Notes: generated by a model from the sequence alone, not told the origin. 64,000 nt of DNA from Catellatospora sp. IY07-71 (GCF_018326265.1 NZ_AP023360.1:8243001-8307000), one strand, 5' to 3'; positions 44,462 to 53,671 are shown, numbered from the stretch's first letter. Program-made: numbers and translations.

Positions 44462-45209
44462 CGGCCTGCGGCTGGCACTGACCACCTTCACGGTCGCGCC
44501 GGTCGCCGGGCCGCAACGGCTGGACCGGGCCGTCGCGGGCTGGGCCATGCGGCTGGCCCCGGCGGTCGGCGCGCTGCTCGGGCTGCTGCTCGGCGGCGTG
44601 CTGGCGCTGCTCGCGGCGGGCCTGCCCGCGCTGGTCGCCGCGGCGCTGACGGTCGGCCTGGCCGCACTGCTCAGCCGGGGGCTGCACCTGGACGGGCTGG
44701 CCGACACGGTCGACGCGCTGGGCTCGTACCGCTCCCGCGAGCGCGCCCTGGAGATCATGAAGTCGCCGGAGGTGGGCCCGTTCGGCGTGGTCGCGCTGGT
44801 GCTGGTGCTGCTGCTGCAGACCGCGACGCTGGCGCAGCTGTCCACCCGGCCGCCGCTCGCGCTGCTCGCCGCCGTCGCGGCCGCGGTCGCCGGGGGCCGC
44901 CTGGCGATCACCGCGGCCTGCCGCCGCGGCATCCCGGCGGCCCGGCCCGGCGGCATGGGCGCCCTGGTGGCGGGCACCGTCGGCCCGGTCGCGGCGGCGG
45001 TCAACGCCGCGCTGGCGGCGGCGCTGGCGCTGCCCGCGGTGCCGCATCGCCCCTGGCAGGGCCCGCTCACCGTCGTGATCGCACTGTCCGCGACGGCCGC
45101 GCTGCGCGCCCATCTGGTACGCCGTCTCGGCGGCGTCACGGGGGACGTGCTCGGTTTCCTGTCCGAGACCGCGACGACGCTGATCACGGTCGGACTGGTT
45201 CTCTTCTGA
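44439..45209 (+). CDS. cobS: Adenosylcobinamide-GDP ribazoletransferase
   Basis: CobS (256 residues) joins adenosylcobinamide-GDP to alpha-ribazole in the membrane, the last step of cobalamin assembly. About six hydrophobic helices are present. Signatures are SRGLHLDGLADTVDALGSYRSRERALEIMKSPEVGPFGVVAL near residue 80 and RLGGVTGDVLGFLSE near 225. The ATG lies inside the end of the CobU-CobT gene, so the two are coupled. Confidence 0.94.
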   Translation: MTRPPWTDGLRLALTTFTVAPVAGPQRLDRAVAGWAMRLAPAVGALLGLLLGGVLALLAAGLPALVAAALTVGLAALLSRGLHLDGLADTVDALGSYRSRERALEIMKSPEVGPFGVVALVLVLLLQTATLAQLSTRPPLALLAAVAAAVAGGRLAITAACRRGIPAARPGGMGALVAGTVGPVAAAVNAALAAALALPAVPHRPWQGPLTVVIALSATAALRAHLVRRLGGVTGDVLGFLSETATTLITVGLVLF

Positions 45210-45221
45210 GCCGCTTGCCAC

Positions 45222-45227
45222 TAGCAT
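45222..45227 (+). promoter_or_regulatory. -10 box of leaderless promoter (355-residue protein)
   Basis: TAGCAT is 7 nt before ATG 45235. It overlaps an in-frame ATG at 45226, which argues for the downstream start. Confidence 0.6.
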
Positions 45228-45234
45228 GACGCGA

Positions 45235-46302
45235 ATGATCTTCGAGTCCGCCACGCCGCTCGCCCGCGCCTGCGACACGTTGATGCGCGCCCGCCGCGAA
45301 CGCGATCTGGAGGCGTTCGAGTCGGCCACGGCGCAGCTGTGGGAGGCGGCGCAGACCGCCTCGCCCGGCGAGCTGACCGCCGCGCTGAGCGCCTGCGCGG
45401 GCATGCTCGCCGAGCTGGGCCCCGGCTTCGGCGGCGAGTTCGCGGTGCTGTGCGGCGCGCTGGTCGAGCGCGGCGCGGACCCGGACCCGCTGGCCATGGT
45501 GCTGTGCATGCGGCTGGCCGAGGTGGCCGGCCAGGCCGCCGAGTTCGCGCACGTGTGGGCCCGGGAGTTCCCCGAGGAGGGCGTGCCGGAGCCGGAGCAG
45601 GCCGAGTTCGAGACGACGCTGGAGCGGCTGGACGAGGTGATCGCGCCGGACCAGGCGGTGCGGCTGACCGAGAGCTGGTTCGGGCTGGCCTCCTGGATGC
45701 GCTGCGCCACCACGGTGCTGCAGCAGTCCCCCACCGCGCGGCTGGCCTGCCGCTGCACGCCCGGCGTACGGGCCGCGTTCACCGCGCTGGAGCAGGTCCG
45801 CGAGGACACCGGCTGGGTGTCGATGCTGCTGTCGGTGCTGGACGCCGAGCAGCTGCTGGTCCTGCACCGGGGCACCGGCCGAGGCTGGCGGGTCAGCATC
45901 AGCGGCGTGGGCGACAACTTCCAGCTGCACGTGCTGCTGGCCGCGGCGCTGTCCGGCCCGGCCTCCGCCGGCATGCTGGAGGGGCTCCGCGTCGATCCGG
46001 CGTGGACGGCCGTCGCGCTGGACGCGCCGTACGAGGCGTTCGGCGGGCAGGTCAAGGGCTGGTTCAACCTGGTCGACGCGTACGGCGGCTGGATCTGGAA
46101 CGAGGGCGTGCCCGCCGACATCCCCGCCCCCGAGGGCCTGCGCATCATCCAGCTGGAGGCGCCGCCCTACGAGCGGACCTGGGACAACTCGCGCCGCTTC
46201 CCCATGATGGCCGCGTCGATCACCCTCGACGAGGTGCTCTCCCGCGACGAGGCCGCGATGTGGCTGAGCCGCTGCACCGAGGGCAAGCCGCTCGGCGGCT
46301 AG
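45235..46302 (+). CDS. Uncharacterised 355-residue soluble protein
   Basis: I do not recognise the family. The N-terminal 110 residues are Ala/Glu-rich helices; the C-terminal 200 residues contain aromatic blocks (ESWFGLASWMRCATTVL, GRGWRVSISGVGDNFQLHVLLAAAL, GWFNLVDAYGGWIWNEGVPADIP) that look like a mixed alpha-beta domain. There is no signal, membrane helix or known catalytic motif. It starts 25 bp after cobS but from its own promoter, so a corrinoid link is not implied. Its TAG stop overlaps the stop of the convergent next gene (CTAG). Confidence 0.8.
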   Translation: MIFESATPLARACDTLMRARRERDLEAFESATAQLWEAAQTASPGELTAALSACAGMLAELGPGFGGEFAVLCGALVERGADPDPLAMVLCMRLAEVAGQAAEFAHVWAREFPEEGVPEPEQAEFETTLERLDEVIAPDQAVRLTESWFGLASWMRCATTVLQQSPTARLACRCTPGVRAAFTALEQVREDTGWVSMLLSVLDAEQLLVLHRGTGRGWRVSISGVGDNFQLHVLLAAALSGPASAGMLEGLRVDPAWTAVALDAPYEAFGGQVKGWFNLVDAYGGWIWNEGVPADIPAPEGLRIIQLEAPPYERTWDNSRRFPMMAASITLDEVLSRDEAAMWLSRCTEGKPLGG

Positions 46303-46649
46303 ACCTCCGCGTCGTACTGCTTGACCAGCTTCTTCGGCGCGGTCCGCCGCCACGCCTCCACGACCAGCTCACGCAGCTCACCCGCGTCGACCCGGTCCAG
46401 ATCCACCTGCACCCACCCGAACCGGCCGACGTACGCCGCCACGGCGTACACGTCCGGCGCCTCGGCGAGCAGCGACGCCTGCTCCTCCTTGCTCGCCTTC
46501 ACCGTCATCGTGGTGCTCCCCGGCTGCCCCGAGGCGAACATCTTGTCCCCCACCCGCAGCGTCGGATGCCCCCACTCCGCCACCATCACCTCCCCGGTCC
46601 CCGGCAGCCCCAACACCCATTCCCGCACCTGCTCATAACTAACCGCCAC
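46299..46649 (-). CDS. MmcQ/YjbR family protein
   Basis: The 116-residue protein fits the MmcQ/YjbR (CyaY-like fold) family: YEQVREWVLGLPGTGEVMVAEWGHPTLRVGDKMFAS, then MTVKASKEEQASLLAEAP and the C-terminal GWVQVDLDRVDAGELRELVVEAWRRTAPKKL. Family members are described as DNA-binding-like, but their role is poorly known. GTG 46649 is 6 nt after TAGCGT on the minus strand. It converges on the previous gene with 4 bp of overlap at CTAG. Confidence 0.88.
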   Translation of the reverse strand: MAVSYEQVREWVLGLPGTGEVMVAEWGHPTLRVGDKMFASGQPGSTTMTVKASKEEQASLLAEAPDVYAVAAYVGRFGWVQVDLDRVDAGELRELVVEAWRRTAPKKLVKQYDAEV

Positions 46650-46655
46650 GCCCGC

Positions 46656-46661
46656 ACGCTA
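46656..46661 (-). promoter_or_regulatory. -10 box of leaderless promoter (YjbR gene)
   Basis: TAGCGT on the minus strand is 6 nt before GTG 46649. Confidence 0.55.
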
Positions 46662-46683
46662 CCGCCCCACCGCCCCACCCCGC

Positions 46684-46752
46684 CGATCTTGCGCGAACTG
46701 TGGGTGCGACACGCGCTATCCGGACAAAAGGGCAACACTTCGCGCAAGATCG
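46684..46752. repeat. 69-bp palindromic element, family B copy 2
   Basis: Arms GATCTTGCGCGAA and TTCGCGCAAGATC at the two ends pair perfectly. The interior holds GTGGGTGCGACACGC and CAAAAGGGCAAC, shared with copy 1 in reverse. It is in the gap between the YjbR start and the gcvT stop. Confidence 0.88.
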
Positions 46753-46774
46753 ACGCGATCTTCGCGGCCGCGGC

Positions 46775-46841
46775 CAAGATCAGTGTTTCGGGTCGGAACC
46801 TTGCGCTGGGCTGAACCTTGTGACACGAGCTGGCGATCTTG
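46775..46841. repeat. Palindromic element, family A copy 4
   Basis: The left arm begins CAAGATCAGTGTTTCGGGTC; the right arm ends GACACGAGCTGGCGATCTTG. Pairing is imperfect. It follows family B copy 2 after 22 bp. Confidence 0.75.
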
Positions 46842-46869
46842 CTTCCCGCCCGGCAGACCCGGGCGTTAA

Positions 46870-46913
46870 GAAGGGCACCTTCCTCTACGCAAAGCGTTAA
46901 GAAGGTGCCCTTC
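46870..46913. repeat. Double-palindrome element, family C copy 3
   Basis: GAAGGGCACCTTC (46870-46882) and GAAGGTGCCCTTC (46901-46913) are spaced 31 bp start to start, with CTACGCAAAGCGTTAA in the loop. It is 11 bp after the gcvT stop codon, so it is probably its terminator. Confidence 0.85.
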
Positions 46914-46924
46914 CTTTGCTCAGG

Positions 46925-48046
46925 TCACTTCACGGAGGGGGTGATGAAGGGGGGTTTGGTGACGGTCATGGAGCTGCGGCGGCCGCGCACGTCGACCTCT
47001 ACGGTGTCGCCCTCGGACAGGGCGGCGGAGGTGTCGAGCAGGGCCAGGGCGATGCCGACCTTGCGGGTCGGGGAGAAGGTGCCGCTGGTGATCTCGCCGA
47101 CGGTGGTGTCGCCGGAGAGGACCGCCATGTGCGGGCGCGGGATGCCGCGGTCGTTGGCGACCAGGCCCCACAGGGTGCGGCGAGGGCCCGCCGCCTTCTC
47201 GGCGGTGAGCGCGTCGCGGCCCCAGAATTCGGGCTTGCTCCAGCCCACGGCCCAGCCCGCGCGGGCCTGCACCGGGGTGATGTCCAGGGACAGGTCCTGC
47301 CCGTGCAGCGGGTATCCCATCTCGGTGCGCAGCGTGTCCCGGGCGGCCAGGCCGCAGGCGCGGACCTCGACGCTCGCGCCGAACAGCGCGTCCCACACCC
47401 GCGTCGCGTCGGCCGACGGGGCGACCAGCTCGTAGCCGTGCTCGCCGGTGTAGCCGGTGCGGCACACGGTGAGGGTGACCCCGTCCAGCTCCGCTGTGGC
47501 GAAGCTCATGTACTCGTGCTCGGTGGGCAGCCCCAGCTCGGCCAGCAGCTCGGCCGAGCGCGGCCCCTGCACCGCCAGCACGGCGAAGTCGGCGTGCTCG
47601 TTGGTGACGGTCAGGCCTGCCGGCGCCGCGGCGGTCAGCCGGCGGACGACCTCGGTGGTGTTGGCCGCGTTGGGGATCAGGAAGACGTGGTCCTCGCCGT
47701 ACAGGTAGGCGATGATGTCGTCCACCACCCCGCCCGTCGCGTCGTCGCAGCACAGCGTGTACTGCGCCTTGCCCGGCTTGATGCGGCCCAGGTCGTTGGT
47801 GAGGCAGGCGTTGACGAACTCGGCGGCGCCGGGCCCGGTGATCCGGGCCTTGCCGAGGTGGCTCACGTCGAAGACGCCGACCCCCTCGCGGACCGCGGCG
47901 TGCTCCTTGAGCACCCCGCCTCCGGCATACTCCAACGGCATGTCCCAGCCGCCGAATGCGGCGAACTTGGCTCCCAGCGCGGCGTGACGCTCGTGCAGAG
48001 GGGATCTGAGCAGGTCGGCTGAGTCTTTTGAACCCACGTCGGTCAT
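46925..48046 (-). CDS. gcvT: Glycine cleavage system T protein (aminomethyltransferase)
   Basis: GcvT (373 residues) transfers the aminomethyl carbon from H-protein lipoyl-lysine to tetrahydrofolate. Typical blocks are [50 protein letters not shown] at the N-terminus, [12 protein letters not shown] near 108 and [14 protein letters not shown] near 195, and the C-terminal [18 protein letters not shown]. The rest of the glycine cleavage genes are not adjacent. ATG 48046 lies 6 nt after TAAGTT. Equivalent to Rv2211c. Confidence 0.95.
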   Translation of the reverse strand: MTDVGSKDSADLLRSPLHERHAALGAKFAAFGGWDMPLEYAGGGVLKEHAAVREGVGVFDVSHLGKARITGPGAAEFVNACLTNDLGRIKPGKAQYTLCCDDATGGVVDDIIAYLYGEDHVFLIPNAANTTEVVRRLTAAAPAGLTVTNEHADFAVLAVQGPRSAELLAELGLPTEHEYMSFATAELDGVTLTVCRTGYTGEHGYELVAPSADATRVWDALFGASVEVRACGLAARDTLRTEMGYPLHGQDLSLDITPVQARAGWAVGWSKPEFWGRDALTAEKAAGPRRTLWGLVANDRGIPRPHMAVLSGDTTVGEITSGTFSPTRKVGIALALLDTSAALSEGDTVEVDVRGRRSSMTVTKPPFITPSVK

Positions 48047-48052
48047 GAGCGC

Positions 48053-48058
48053 AACTTA
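48053..48058 (-). promoter_or_regulatory. -10 box of leaderless promoter for gcvT
   Basis: TAAGTT on the minus strand is 6 nt before ATG 48046. Divergent to it, TAGCAT at 48079-48084 may serve the aminopeptidase gene, whose GTG has its own AGGAG. Confidence 0.55.
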
Positions 48059-48118
48059 CCCTGGCGTTTGGGGTTCGTTAGCATCGGCGCAGCAACCCAC
48101 TTCCACCAGGAGTACTTT

Positions 48119-49687
48119 GTGACCACGCCCACCACGGCTCTGCCATCGCTGAGCCTCGCTGACACCGACCCCGCCGACCTCACCGTGGACGCAGTGGTCA
48201 TCGGCGTACACAGTCAGGAAGGCGCCGAGGGCGCGGCCGGCGAGCTGCTGCTGGCGTCCGGGGCCGAGAGCATCGCCGCCGCGTTCGACGGCAAGCTGAC
48301 CGCCACCCTGGCGCTGCTCGGCGCGACCGGCGGCGCGGGCGAGGTCACCAAGCTCGCCACGCTCGGCACGATCACCGCCCCGGTGCTGGTCGCCGTCGGC
48401 CTGGGCGGCGAGCCGTCCGGCGCCGCGCCCGCGCCCGACACGCTGCGCCGCGCCACCGCCGCCGCGGTGCGCGCGCTGGCCGGCGCGCAGCAGGTCGCGC
48501 TCGCCCTGCCGCTGTCCGACGACGCCGACGACAACGGCGCCCTCACCCTGCGCGCCGTCGCGGAGGGCGCCGCGCTGGGTGCGTACCGGTTCGCCGGCTA
48601 CAAGGGCAAGCCGGCCGCCGGCCGCAAGAACCCCGTCTCCGCCGTGTCGGTGCTGGTGCCGGACGCCAAGGAGACCACCGCGAACGCCGAGGTCAAGCGG
48701 GCGTCGGTGGTGACCGCGGCGGTCGCCCGCACCCGCGACTGGGTGAACGCGCCCGCCAACCTGCTGCGCCCGCCGTCGTTCGCCGACGAGATCGCCGCGG
48801 TCGCCGGCAAGGCCGGCCTGGACGTCGAGGTGCTCGACGAGCAGGCGCTGACCGAGGGCGGCTTCGGCGGCATCCTCGCCGTCGGCATGGGCTCGGCCGC
48901 CAAGCCGCGCCTGGTCAAGCTCACCTACACGCCGGCGCAGGCGACCACCACCGTGGCGCTGATCGGCAAGGGCATCACCTTCGACACCGGCGGCGTCTCC
49001 ATCAAGCCCGCCCAGGGCATGTGGGAGATGAAGTCGGACATGGCCGGCGCCGCCGCGGTGGCCAGCGTCATGGTCGCCATCGCCGAGCTGAAGCCGTCGG
49101 TCGCGGTCACCGCGTACATCCCGATCGCGGAGAACATGCTGTCCGGTGACGCGTACCGACCGGGCGACGTGGTCACCATGCGCAGCGGCAAGCGGGTCGA
49201 GGTGCTCAACACCGACGCCGAGGGCCGCATGATCCTGGCCGACGCCATCGCGCTGGCCTGCGAGGCGCAGCCGGACTACCTGATCGAGACCTCGACGCTG
49301 ACCGGCGGCCAGGTCATCGCGCTGGGCAAGCGCATCGCCGGCGTGATGGGCTCGGAGGCCCTGGCCCAGCGCACCAAGGCCGCGGGCGACCTGGTCGGCG
49401 AGCCGACCTGGCCGATGCCGCTGCCGGACGAGATCCGCAAGTCGATGGAGTCCGACGTCGCCGACATCCTGCAGGTCAGCGCGGGTATGGAGCGCGCCGG
49501 CCACATGCTGCAGGGCGGCGTCTTCCTGCGCGAGTTCGTCGCCGAGGGCGTCCAGTGGGCGCACATCGACATCGCGGGCCCGTCGTTCCACTCCGGCGAG
49601 GCCACCGGCCACTGGAGCAAGGGCGGCACCGGCGTCCCGGTCCGCACCCTGGTCGCGCTGCTGGACGACCTGGCCGCCAACGGCTGA
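48119..49687 (+). CDS. pepA: Leucyl aminopeptidase (M17)
   Basis: This 522-residue cytosolic aminopeptidase of family M17 has the dinuclear metal and catalytic residues in VALIGKGITFDTGGVSIKP (Lys, Asp) near 285, WEMKSDMAGAAAV near 305 and the hallmark NTDAEGRMILADAIAL near 365. The N-terminal 170 residues are the family's regulatory domain. GTG 48119 is chosen because AGGAG lies 6 nt before it; an in-frame ATG at 48068 has no such site. Equivalent to Rv2213. Confidence 0.94.
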   Translation: MTTPTTALPSLSLADTDPADLTVDAVVIGVHSQEGAEGAAGELLLASGAESIAAAFDGKLTATLALLGATGGAGEVTKLATLGTITAPVLVAVGLGGEPSGAAPAPDTLRRATAAAVRALAGAQQVALALPLSDDADDNGALTLRAVAEGAALGAYRFAGYKGKPAAGRKNPVSAVSVLVPDAKETTANAEVKRASVVTAAVARTRDWVNAPANLLRPPSFADEIAAVAGKAGLDVEVLDEQALTEGGFGGILAVGMGSAAKPRLVKLTYTPAQATTTVALIGKGITFDTGGVSIKPAQGMWEMKSDMAGAAAVASVMVAIAELKPSVAVTAYIPIAENMLSGDAYRPGDVVTMRSGKRVEVLNTDAEGRMILADAIALACEAQPDYLIETSTLTGGQVIALGKRIAGVMGSEALAQRTKAAGDLVGEPTWPMPLPDEIRKSMESDVADILQVSAGMERAGHMLQGGVFLREFVAEGVQWAHIDIAGPSFHSGEATGHWSKGGTGVPVRTLVALLDDLAANG

Positions 49688-49711
49688 GCCTCGGGGTTCT
49701 GAGCTCACTAA

Positions 49712-49778
49712 GAAGATCGCTGTTTCGTGTCACAAGGTGCGGTTCAACCACGCTTTTTGACACGAAACAGCGATCTTC
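49712..49778. repeat. Palindromic element, family A copy 5 (perfect arms)
   Basis: Arms 49712-49732 and 49758-49778 pair perfectly over 21 bp with a 25-nt loop. This is the best-preserved family A copy. It lies between convergent stop codons of pepA and the 105-residue gene. Confidence 0.9.
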
Positions 49779-49796
49779 CCCGTTACGGCGAGACCG

Positions 49797-50114
49797 TCAC
49801 TCCGCGGGGCGGAGTTTCTGGCGCGCATTGTAGTCGCGCATGCGCTGCGGATACCCGGTGAGCTGGACGTCGTAGACGGGCATCGACAGGCGGCGGGCGA
49901 ACTGGCGGACGACCGTGGGGCTGGGCATGCGGCGGCGGGTCCACTCGCCGTCGTGGGCGATCAGGATGACGGTGGTTCCGGTGACCGTCGTCCGGGGCTC
50001 GATGAACGCCTCGACGCCCCGGCGGGACTGCGCGAACTGCTCAAGATGGGAGATGTCGGCCGGATTGGCCGGGCCATCTGCCGAGGACCCGCCCCGGCGG
50101 CGGAACCAGCCCAC
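49797..50114 (-). CDS. Small basic protein of unknown function
   Basis: A 105-residue protein starting (M)GWFRRRGGSS, then EQFAQSRRGVEAFIEPRTTVTGTTVILIAHDGEWTRRRMPSPTVVRQFARRLSMPVYDVQLTGYPQRMRDYNARQ. A central beta-rich core and Arg-rich termini are visible. I know conserved actinobacterial proteins of this look beside lpdA but no function. GTG 50114 has AGGAG at 5-6 nt. It is divergent from lpdA. Confidence 0.82.
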   Translation of the reverse strand: MGWFRRRGGSSADGPANPADISHLEQFAQSRRGVEAFIEPRTTVTGTTVILIAHDGEWTRRRMPSPTVVRQFARRLSMPVYDVQLTGYPQRMRDYNARQKLRPAE

Positions 50115-50285
50115 ACCTGCTCCTCTCACACGGCGTCGCTTCGGTGCGCATGGTACTGGGCAAGAGTAGCCAGACGTGTCCTTGAGCACCTCCAGTGCGC
50201 GCCCCCGCTCCGACAGTGACAAGATGACCGGGTGTGGGCTGAGCACACACCGGCTCAGTGGCAATGACGCGACCTTGGAGCGATC

Positions 50286-51662
50286 GTGAGCGACACCTTT
50301 GACGTAGTCATCCTCGGCGGCGGTAGCGGCGGGTACGCCACCGCGCTGCGCGCGGCACAGCTGGGTCTGTCCGTCGCGCTGATCGAGAAGGACAAGCTGG
50401 GCGGCACCTGCCTGCACCGGGGCTGCATCCCCACCAAGGCGCTGCTGCACGCCGGCGAGGTCGCCGACCAGACCCGCGAGGCGGCGCACATCGGCATCAA
50501 GGCCGAGCTGATCGAGATCGACATGGCCGGCATCAACTCGTACAAGGACGGCGTCGTGGCCGGCCTGTACAAGGGTCTGCAGGGCCTGATCAAGGCCGCC
50601 AAGGTCACCTACGTCGAGGGCACCGGCACCCTGGTCGCCCCGAACGCCGTCGAGGCCAACGGCCAGCGCTACACCGGCCGCAACATCGTGCTGGCCACCG
50701 GTTCGTACTCGAAGTCCCTGCCCGGCCTGGACCTGGACGGCGAGCGGGTCATCGCCAGCGAGCACGCGCTCGTGCTGGACCGCGTCCCCTCCTCCGCGAT
50801 CGTGCTGGGCGGCGGCGTCATCGGCGTCGAGTTCGCCAGCGCGTGGAAGTCGCTCGGCGCCGACGTGACCATCGTGGAGGCCCTGCCCCGCCTGGTCGCC
50901 GCCGAGGACCCGGACATCTCCAAGCAGCTCGAGCGCACCTTCCGCAAGCGCGGCATCGGCTTCAAGGTCGGCAAGCCGTTCGAGAAGGTCGAGAAGACCG
51001 AGTCCGGCGTCAAGGTCACCATCGCCGGCGGCGAGACCCTGGAGGCCGAGCTGCTGCTGGTCGCCGTGGGCCGCGGCCCGGCCACCGCCAACTGCGGCTT
51101 CGAGCAGCAGGGCGTCACCATGGAGCGCGGTTTCGTCATCACCGACGAGCGCCTGCGCACCAACCTGCCCAACGTGTACGCCGTCGGCGACATCGTGCCC
51201 GGCCTGCAGCTGGCGCACCGCGGCTTCCTCCAGGGCATCTTCGTCGCCGAGACGATCGCCGGGCAGAACCCGGCCCCGATCGTCGAGTCCGGCATCCCGC
51301 GCGTCACCTACACCGACCCGGAGATCGCGTCGGTCGGCATCACCGAGGCGCAGGCCAAGGAGAAGTTCGGCGCGGAGAACGTCGAGACGTACAACTACAA
51401 CCTGGGCGGCAACGGCAAGAGCAAGATCCTGGGCACCCAGGGCTTCATCAAGCTGGTGCGCCAGAAGGACGGCCCGGTCGTCGGCATCCACATGATCGGC
51501 GCCCGGATGGGCGAGCAGGTCGGCGAGGCGTCGCTGATCGTCAACTGGGAGGCCTTCCCGGCCGAGGTCGCGCAGCTCATCCACGCGCACCCGACCCAGA
51601 ACGAGGCGCTCGGCGAGGCGCACCTGGCGCTGGCGGGCAAGCCGCTGCACGCCCACAACTGA
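50286..51662 (+). CDS. lpdA: Dihydrolipoyl dehydrogenase (E3)
   Basis: The 458-residue flavoprotein disulfide reductase reoxidises lipoyl groups of 2-oxo acid dehydrogenases using NAD. FAD motif VVILGGGSGGYATALRAAQLG is at the N-terminus, with redox Cys pair GGTCLHRGCIPTKALL at 38-45. NAD motif AIVLGGGVIGVEFASAWKSLG is near 175, and the active base is in IHAHPTQNEALGE near the C-terminus. GTG 50286 has GGAG at 5 nt. E2 follows 63 bp later, so the two probably share function and perhaps transcript. Confidence 0.96.
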   Translation: MSDTFDVVILGGGSGGYATALRAAQLGLSVALIEKDKLGGTCLHRGCIPTKALLHAGEVADQTREAAHIGIKAELIEIDMAGINSYKDGVVAGLYKGLQGLIKAAKVTYVEGTGTLVAPNAVEANGQRYTGRNIVLATGSYSKSLPGLDLDGERVIASEHALVLDRVPSSAIVLGGGVIGVEFASAWKSLGADVTIVEALPRLVAAEDPDISKQLERTFRKRGIGFKVGKPFEKVEKTESGVKVTIAGGETLEAELLLVAVGRGPATANCGFEQQGVTMERGFVITDERLRTNLPNVYAVGDIVPGLQLAHRGFLQGIFVAETIAGQNPAPIVESGIPRVTYTDPEIASVGITEAQAKEKFGAENVETYNYNLGGNGKSKILGTQGFIKLVRQKDGPVVGIHMIGARMGEQVGEASLIVNWEAFPAEVAQLIHAHPTQNEALGEAHLALAGKPLHAHN

Positions 51663-51725
51663 GCTAATAAGCTCACCTCGTCCTAATCACAGCGGATCAG
51701 CACTTACACCGAGGAGTCTGAAGCA

Positions 51726-53486
51726 ATGCCGGTATCGGTAACCATGCCGCGGCTCGGCGAGAGCGTCACCGAGGGCACCGTCACCCGGTGGCTCAAGCAG
51801 GAGGGCGACCGGGTCGAGGTCGACGAGCCGCTGCTCGAGGTCTCCACCGACAAGGTGGACACCGAGATCCCGTCGCCGGCCGCCGGCATTCTCAGCAAGA
51901 TCATCGTCGGCGAGGACGAGACCGCTGAGGTGGGCGCCGAGCTGGCCGTCATCGCCGGCGAGGGCGAGAGCCCGGCCGCCGCCGCGCCGGCCCCGGCGCA
52001 GGAGGCCCCCGCCGCCGAGGCTCCGGCCGAGGCCGCTCCGGCACAGGAGGCGGCACCGGCGCCGGCTCAGGCCGAGCCCGCCGCCGCTGCGACCGCTCCG
52101 GCGGGCGACGCGACCCCGGTGAAGATGCCCGCGCTGGGCGAAAGCGTCACCGAGGGCACGGTCACTCGCTGGCTGAAGGCGGTCGGCGACTCGATCGAGG
52201 TCGACGAGCCGCTGCTCGAGGTCTCCACGGACAAGGTCGACACGGAGATCCCGTCCCCGGTCGCCGGCACCCTGCTGGAGATCACCGTGCCCGAGGACGA
52301 GACCGCCGCCGTCGGCGCGCAGCTCGCCCTGATCGGCGCCGCGGGTGCGGCCTCCGCCGCTCCCGCCCCGGCCCCGGCTGCTCCGGCTCCGGCTGCTGCG
52401 GCCCCCGCCGCTCCGGCCCAGGCCGCGCCCGCTCCGGCCGCCCCGGCTCCGGCTCCGGTGCAGGCCGCTCCCGCACCGGCTGCCCCGGCGGCTCCGGTGC
52501 AGGCCGCTCCGGCCGCCGCGGCTCCGGCTCCGGCCGCCGACGTCAACGGCGCTGACGGCTACGTCACCCCGCTGGTGCGCAAGCTCGCCGCCGAGCACGG
52601 TGTGGACCTGGGCAAGGTCAGCGGCACCGGTGTCGGCGGGCGGATCCGCAAGCAGGACGTGCTGGACGCCGCGGCCAAGGCGAAGGCTCCGGCCGCCGCC
52701 CCCGCCGCTGCCGCTCCGGCCGCGCCCGCCGCGGCTCCGGCCGCAAAGGCCGCGCCGAGCCCGCTGCGCGGACGCACCGAGAAGCTGTCGCGGCTGCGTA
52801 CCACCATCGCCAAGCGCATGGTGGAGTCGCTGCAGATCTCGGCGCAGCTCACCACCGTGGTCGAGGTGGACGTCACCAAGATCGCCAAGCTGCGTGAGCA
52901 GGCCAAGGCCGACTTCCTCGCCAAGAACGGCGTGAAGCTGTCCTTCCTGCCGTTCTTCGCGCTGGCGGCGGTCGAGGCGCTGCGGGTGCACCCGAACGTG
53001 AACGCGTCGATGGACCTGGAGGCCGGCACGGTCACCTACCACGACGCCGAGCACCTGGGCATGGCCGTGGACACCGACAAGGGCCTCATCGTCCCGGTGA
53101 TCCGCAACGCGGGCGACCTGAACCTGGCGGGCCTGGCCCGCCGGATCGCCGACGTGGCCGAGCGCACCCGCTCCAACAAGATCCTGCCGGACGAGCTGTC
53201 GGGCGGCACCTTCACGCTGACCAACACCGGCAGCCGGGGCGCCCTGTTCGACACGCCGATCATCAACCAGCCGCAGGTCGCCATCCTCGGCACCGGCGCC
53301 GTCGTCAAGCGGGCCGTGGTCGTGGACGACGCGAGCCTGGGCGAGCTGATCGTGCCGCGCTACATGGTGTACCTGGCCCTCTCCTACGACCACCGCCTGG
53401 TGGACGGCTCCGACGCGGCCCGCTTCCTGGGCACCGTCAAGGAGCGCCTGGAGAGCGGCAACTTCGAGGCCGAACTCGGCCTCTGA
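51726..53486 (+). CDS. sucB: 2-oxo acid dehydrogenase E2 (dihydrolipoamide acyltransferase)
   Basis: An E2 protein of 586 residues with two lipoyl domains (lipoyl Lys in [10 protein letters not shown] at 43 and about 172), joined by Ala/Pro-rich linkers. The E3-binding domain is [37 protein letters not shown] (about 275-315). A catalytic domain of about 235 residues ends in [18 protein letters not shown], the HxxxDG site. In actinobacteria this E2 (DlaT/SucB, Rv2215) serves pyruvate and 2-oxoglutarate complexes; which substrate cannot be told here. No E1 gene is present in the window. Other symbols used are dlaT and pdhC. Confidence 0.95.
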   Translation: MPVSVTMPRLGESVTEGTVTRWLKQEGDRVEVDEPLLEVSTDKVDTEIPSPAAGILSKIIVGEDETAEVGAELAVIAGEGESPAAAAPAPAQEAPAAEAPAEAAPAQEAAPAPAQAEPAAAATAPAGDATPVKMPALGESVTEGTVTRWLKAVGDSIEVDEPLLEVSTDKVDTEIPSPVAGTLLEITVPEDETAAVGAQLALIGAAGAASAAPAPAPAAPAPAAAAPAAPAQAAPAPAAPAPAPVQAAPAPAAPAAPVQAAPAAAAPAPAADVNGADGYVTPLVRKLAAEHGVDLGKVSGTGVGGRIRKQDVLDAAAKAKAPAAAPAAAAPAAPAAAPAAKAAPSPLRGRTEKLSRLRTTIAKRMVESLQISAQLTTVVEVDVTKIAKLREQAKADFLAKNGVKLSFLPFFALAAVEALRVHPNVNASMDLEAGTVTYHDAEHLGMAVDTDKGLIVPVIRNAGDLNLAGLARRIADVAERTRSNKILPDELSGGTFTLTNTGSRGALFDTPIINQPQVAILGTGAVVKRAVVVDDASLGELIVPRYMVYLALSYDHRLVDGSDAARFLGTVKERLESGNFEAELGL

Positions 53487-53501
53487 CCCGCACCACCCGA
53501 A

Positions 53502-53533
53502 GAGGGGCGACCGGCAACCGCCGGCCGCCCCTC
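53502..53533 (+). terminator. Terminator after the E2 gene
   Basis: Arms 53502-53515 and 53520-53533 pair over 14 bp with one G-T wobble and a 4-nt loop. Confidence 0.8.
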
Positions 53534-53554
53534 GTCGCGTCCCACCCCTTCCTC

Positions 53555-53629
53555 GATCGTCCGACTTGCCTGGCAGGTGGGCGTATCTTGAGCGCCCTTC
53601 CGCCCATGTGCCAGGCAAGTCGGACGATC
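53555..53629. repeat. 75-bp palindromic element, family D copy 2
   Basis: Arms 53555-53575 and 53609-53629 pair perfectly over 21 bp around a 33-nt loop, the same dimensions as copy 1 at 33721. A T-A pair in copy 1 is a C-G pair here, so both arms changed together. The loop shares GGTGGGC and ATCTTGAG. Confidence 0.9.
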
Positions 53630-53671
53630 ATGGCCGGTCGGCGGGCGGGCGAGGGCGGTGGCGGGGCTCGT

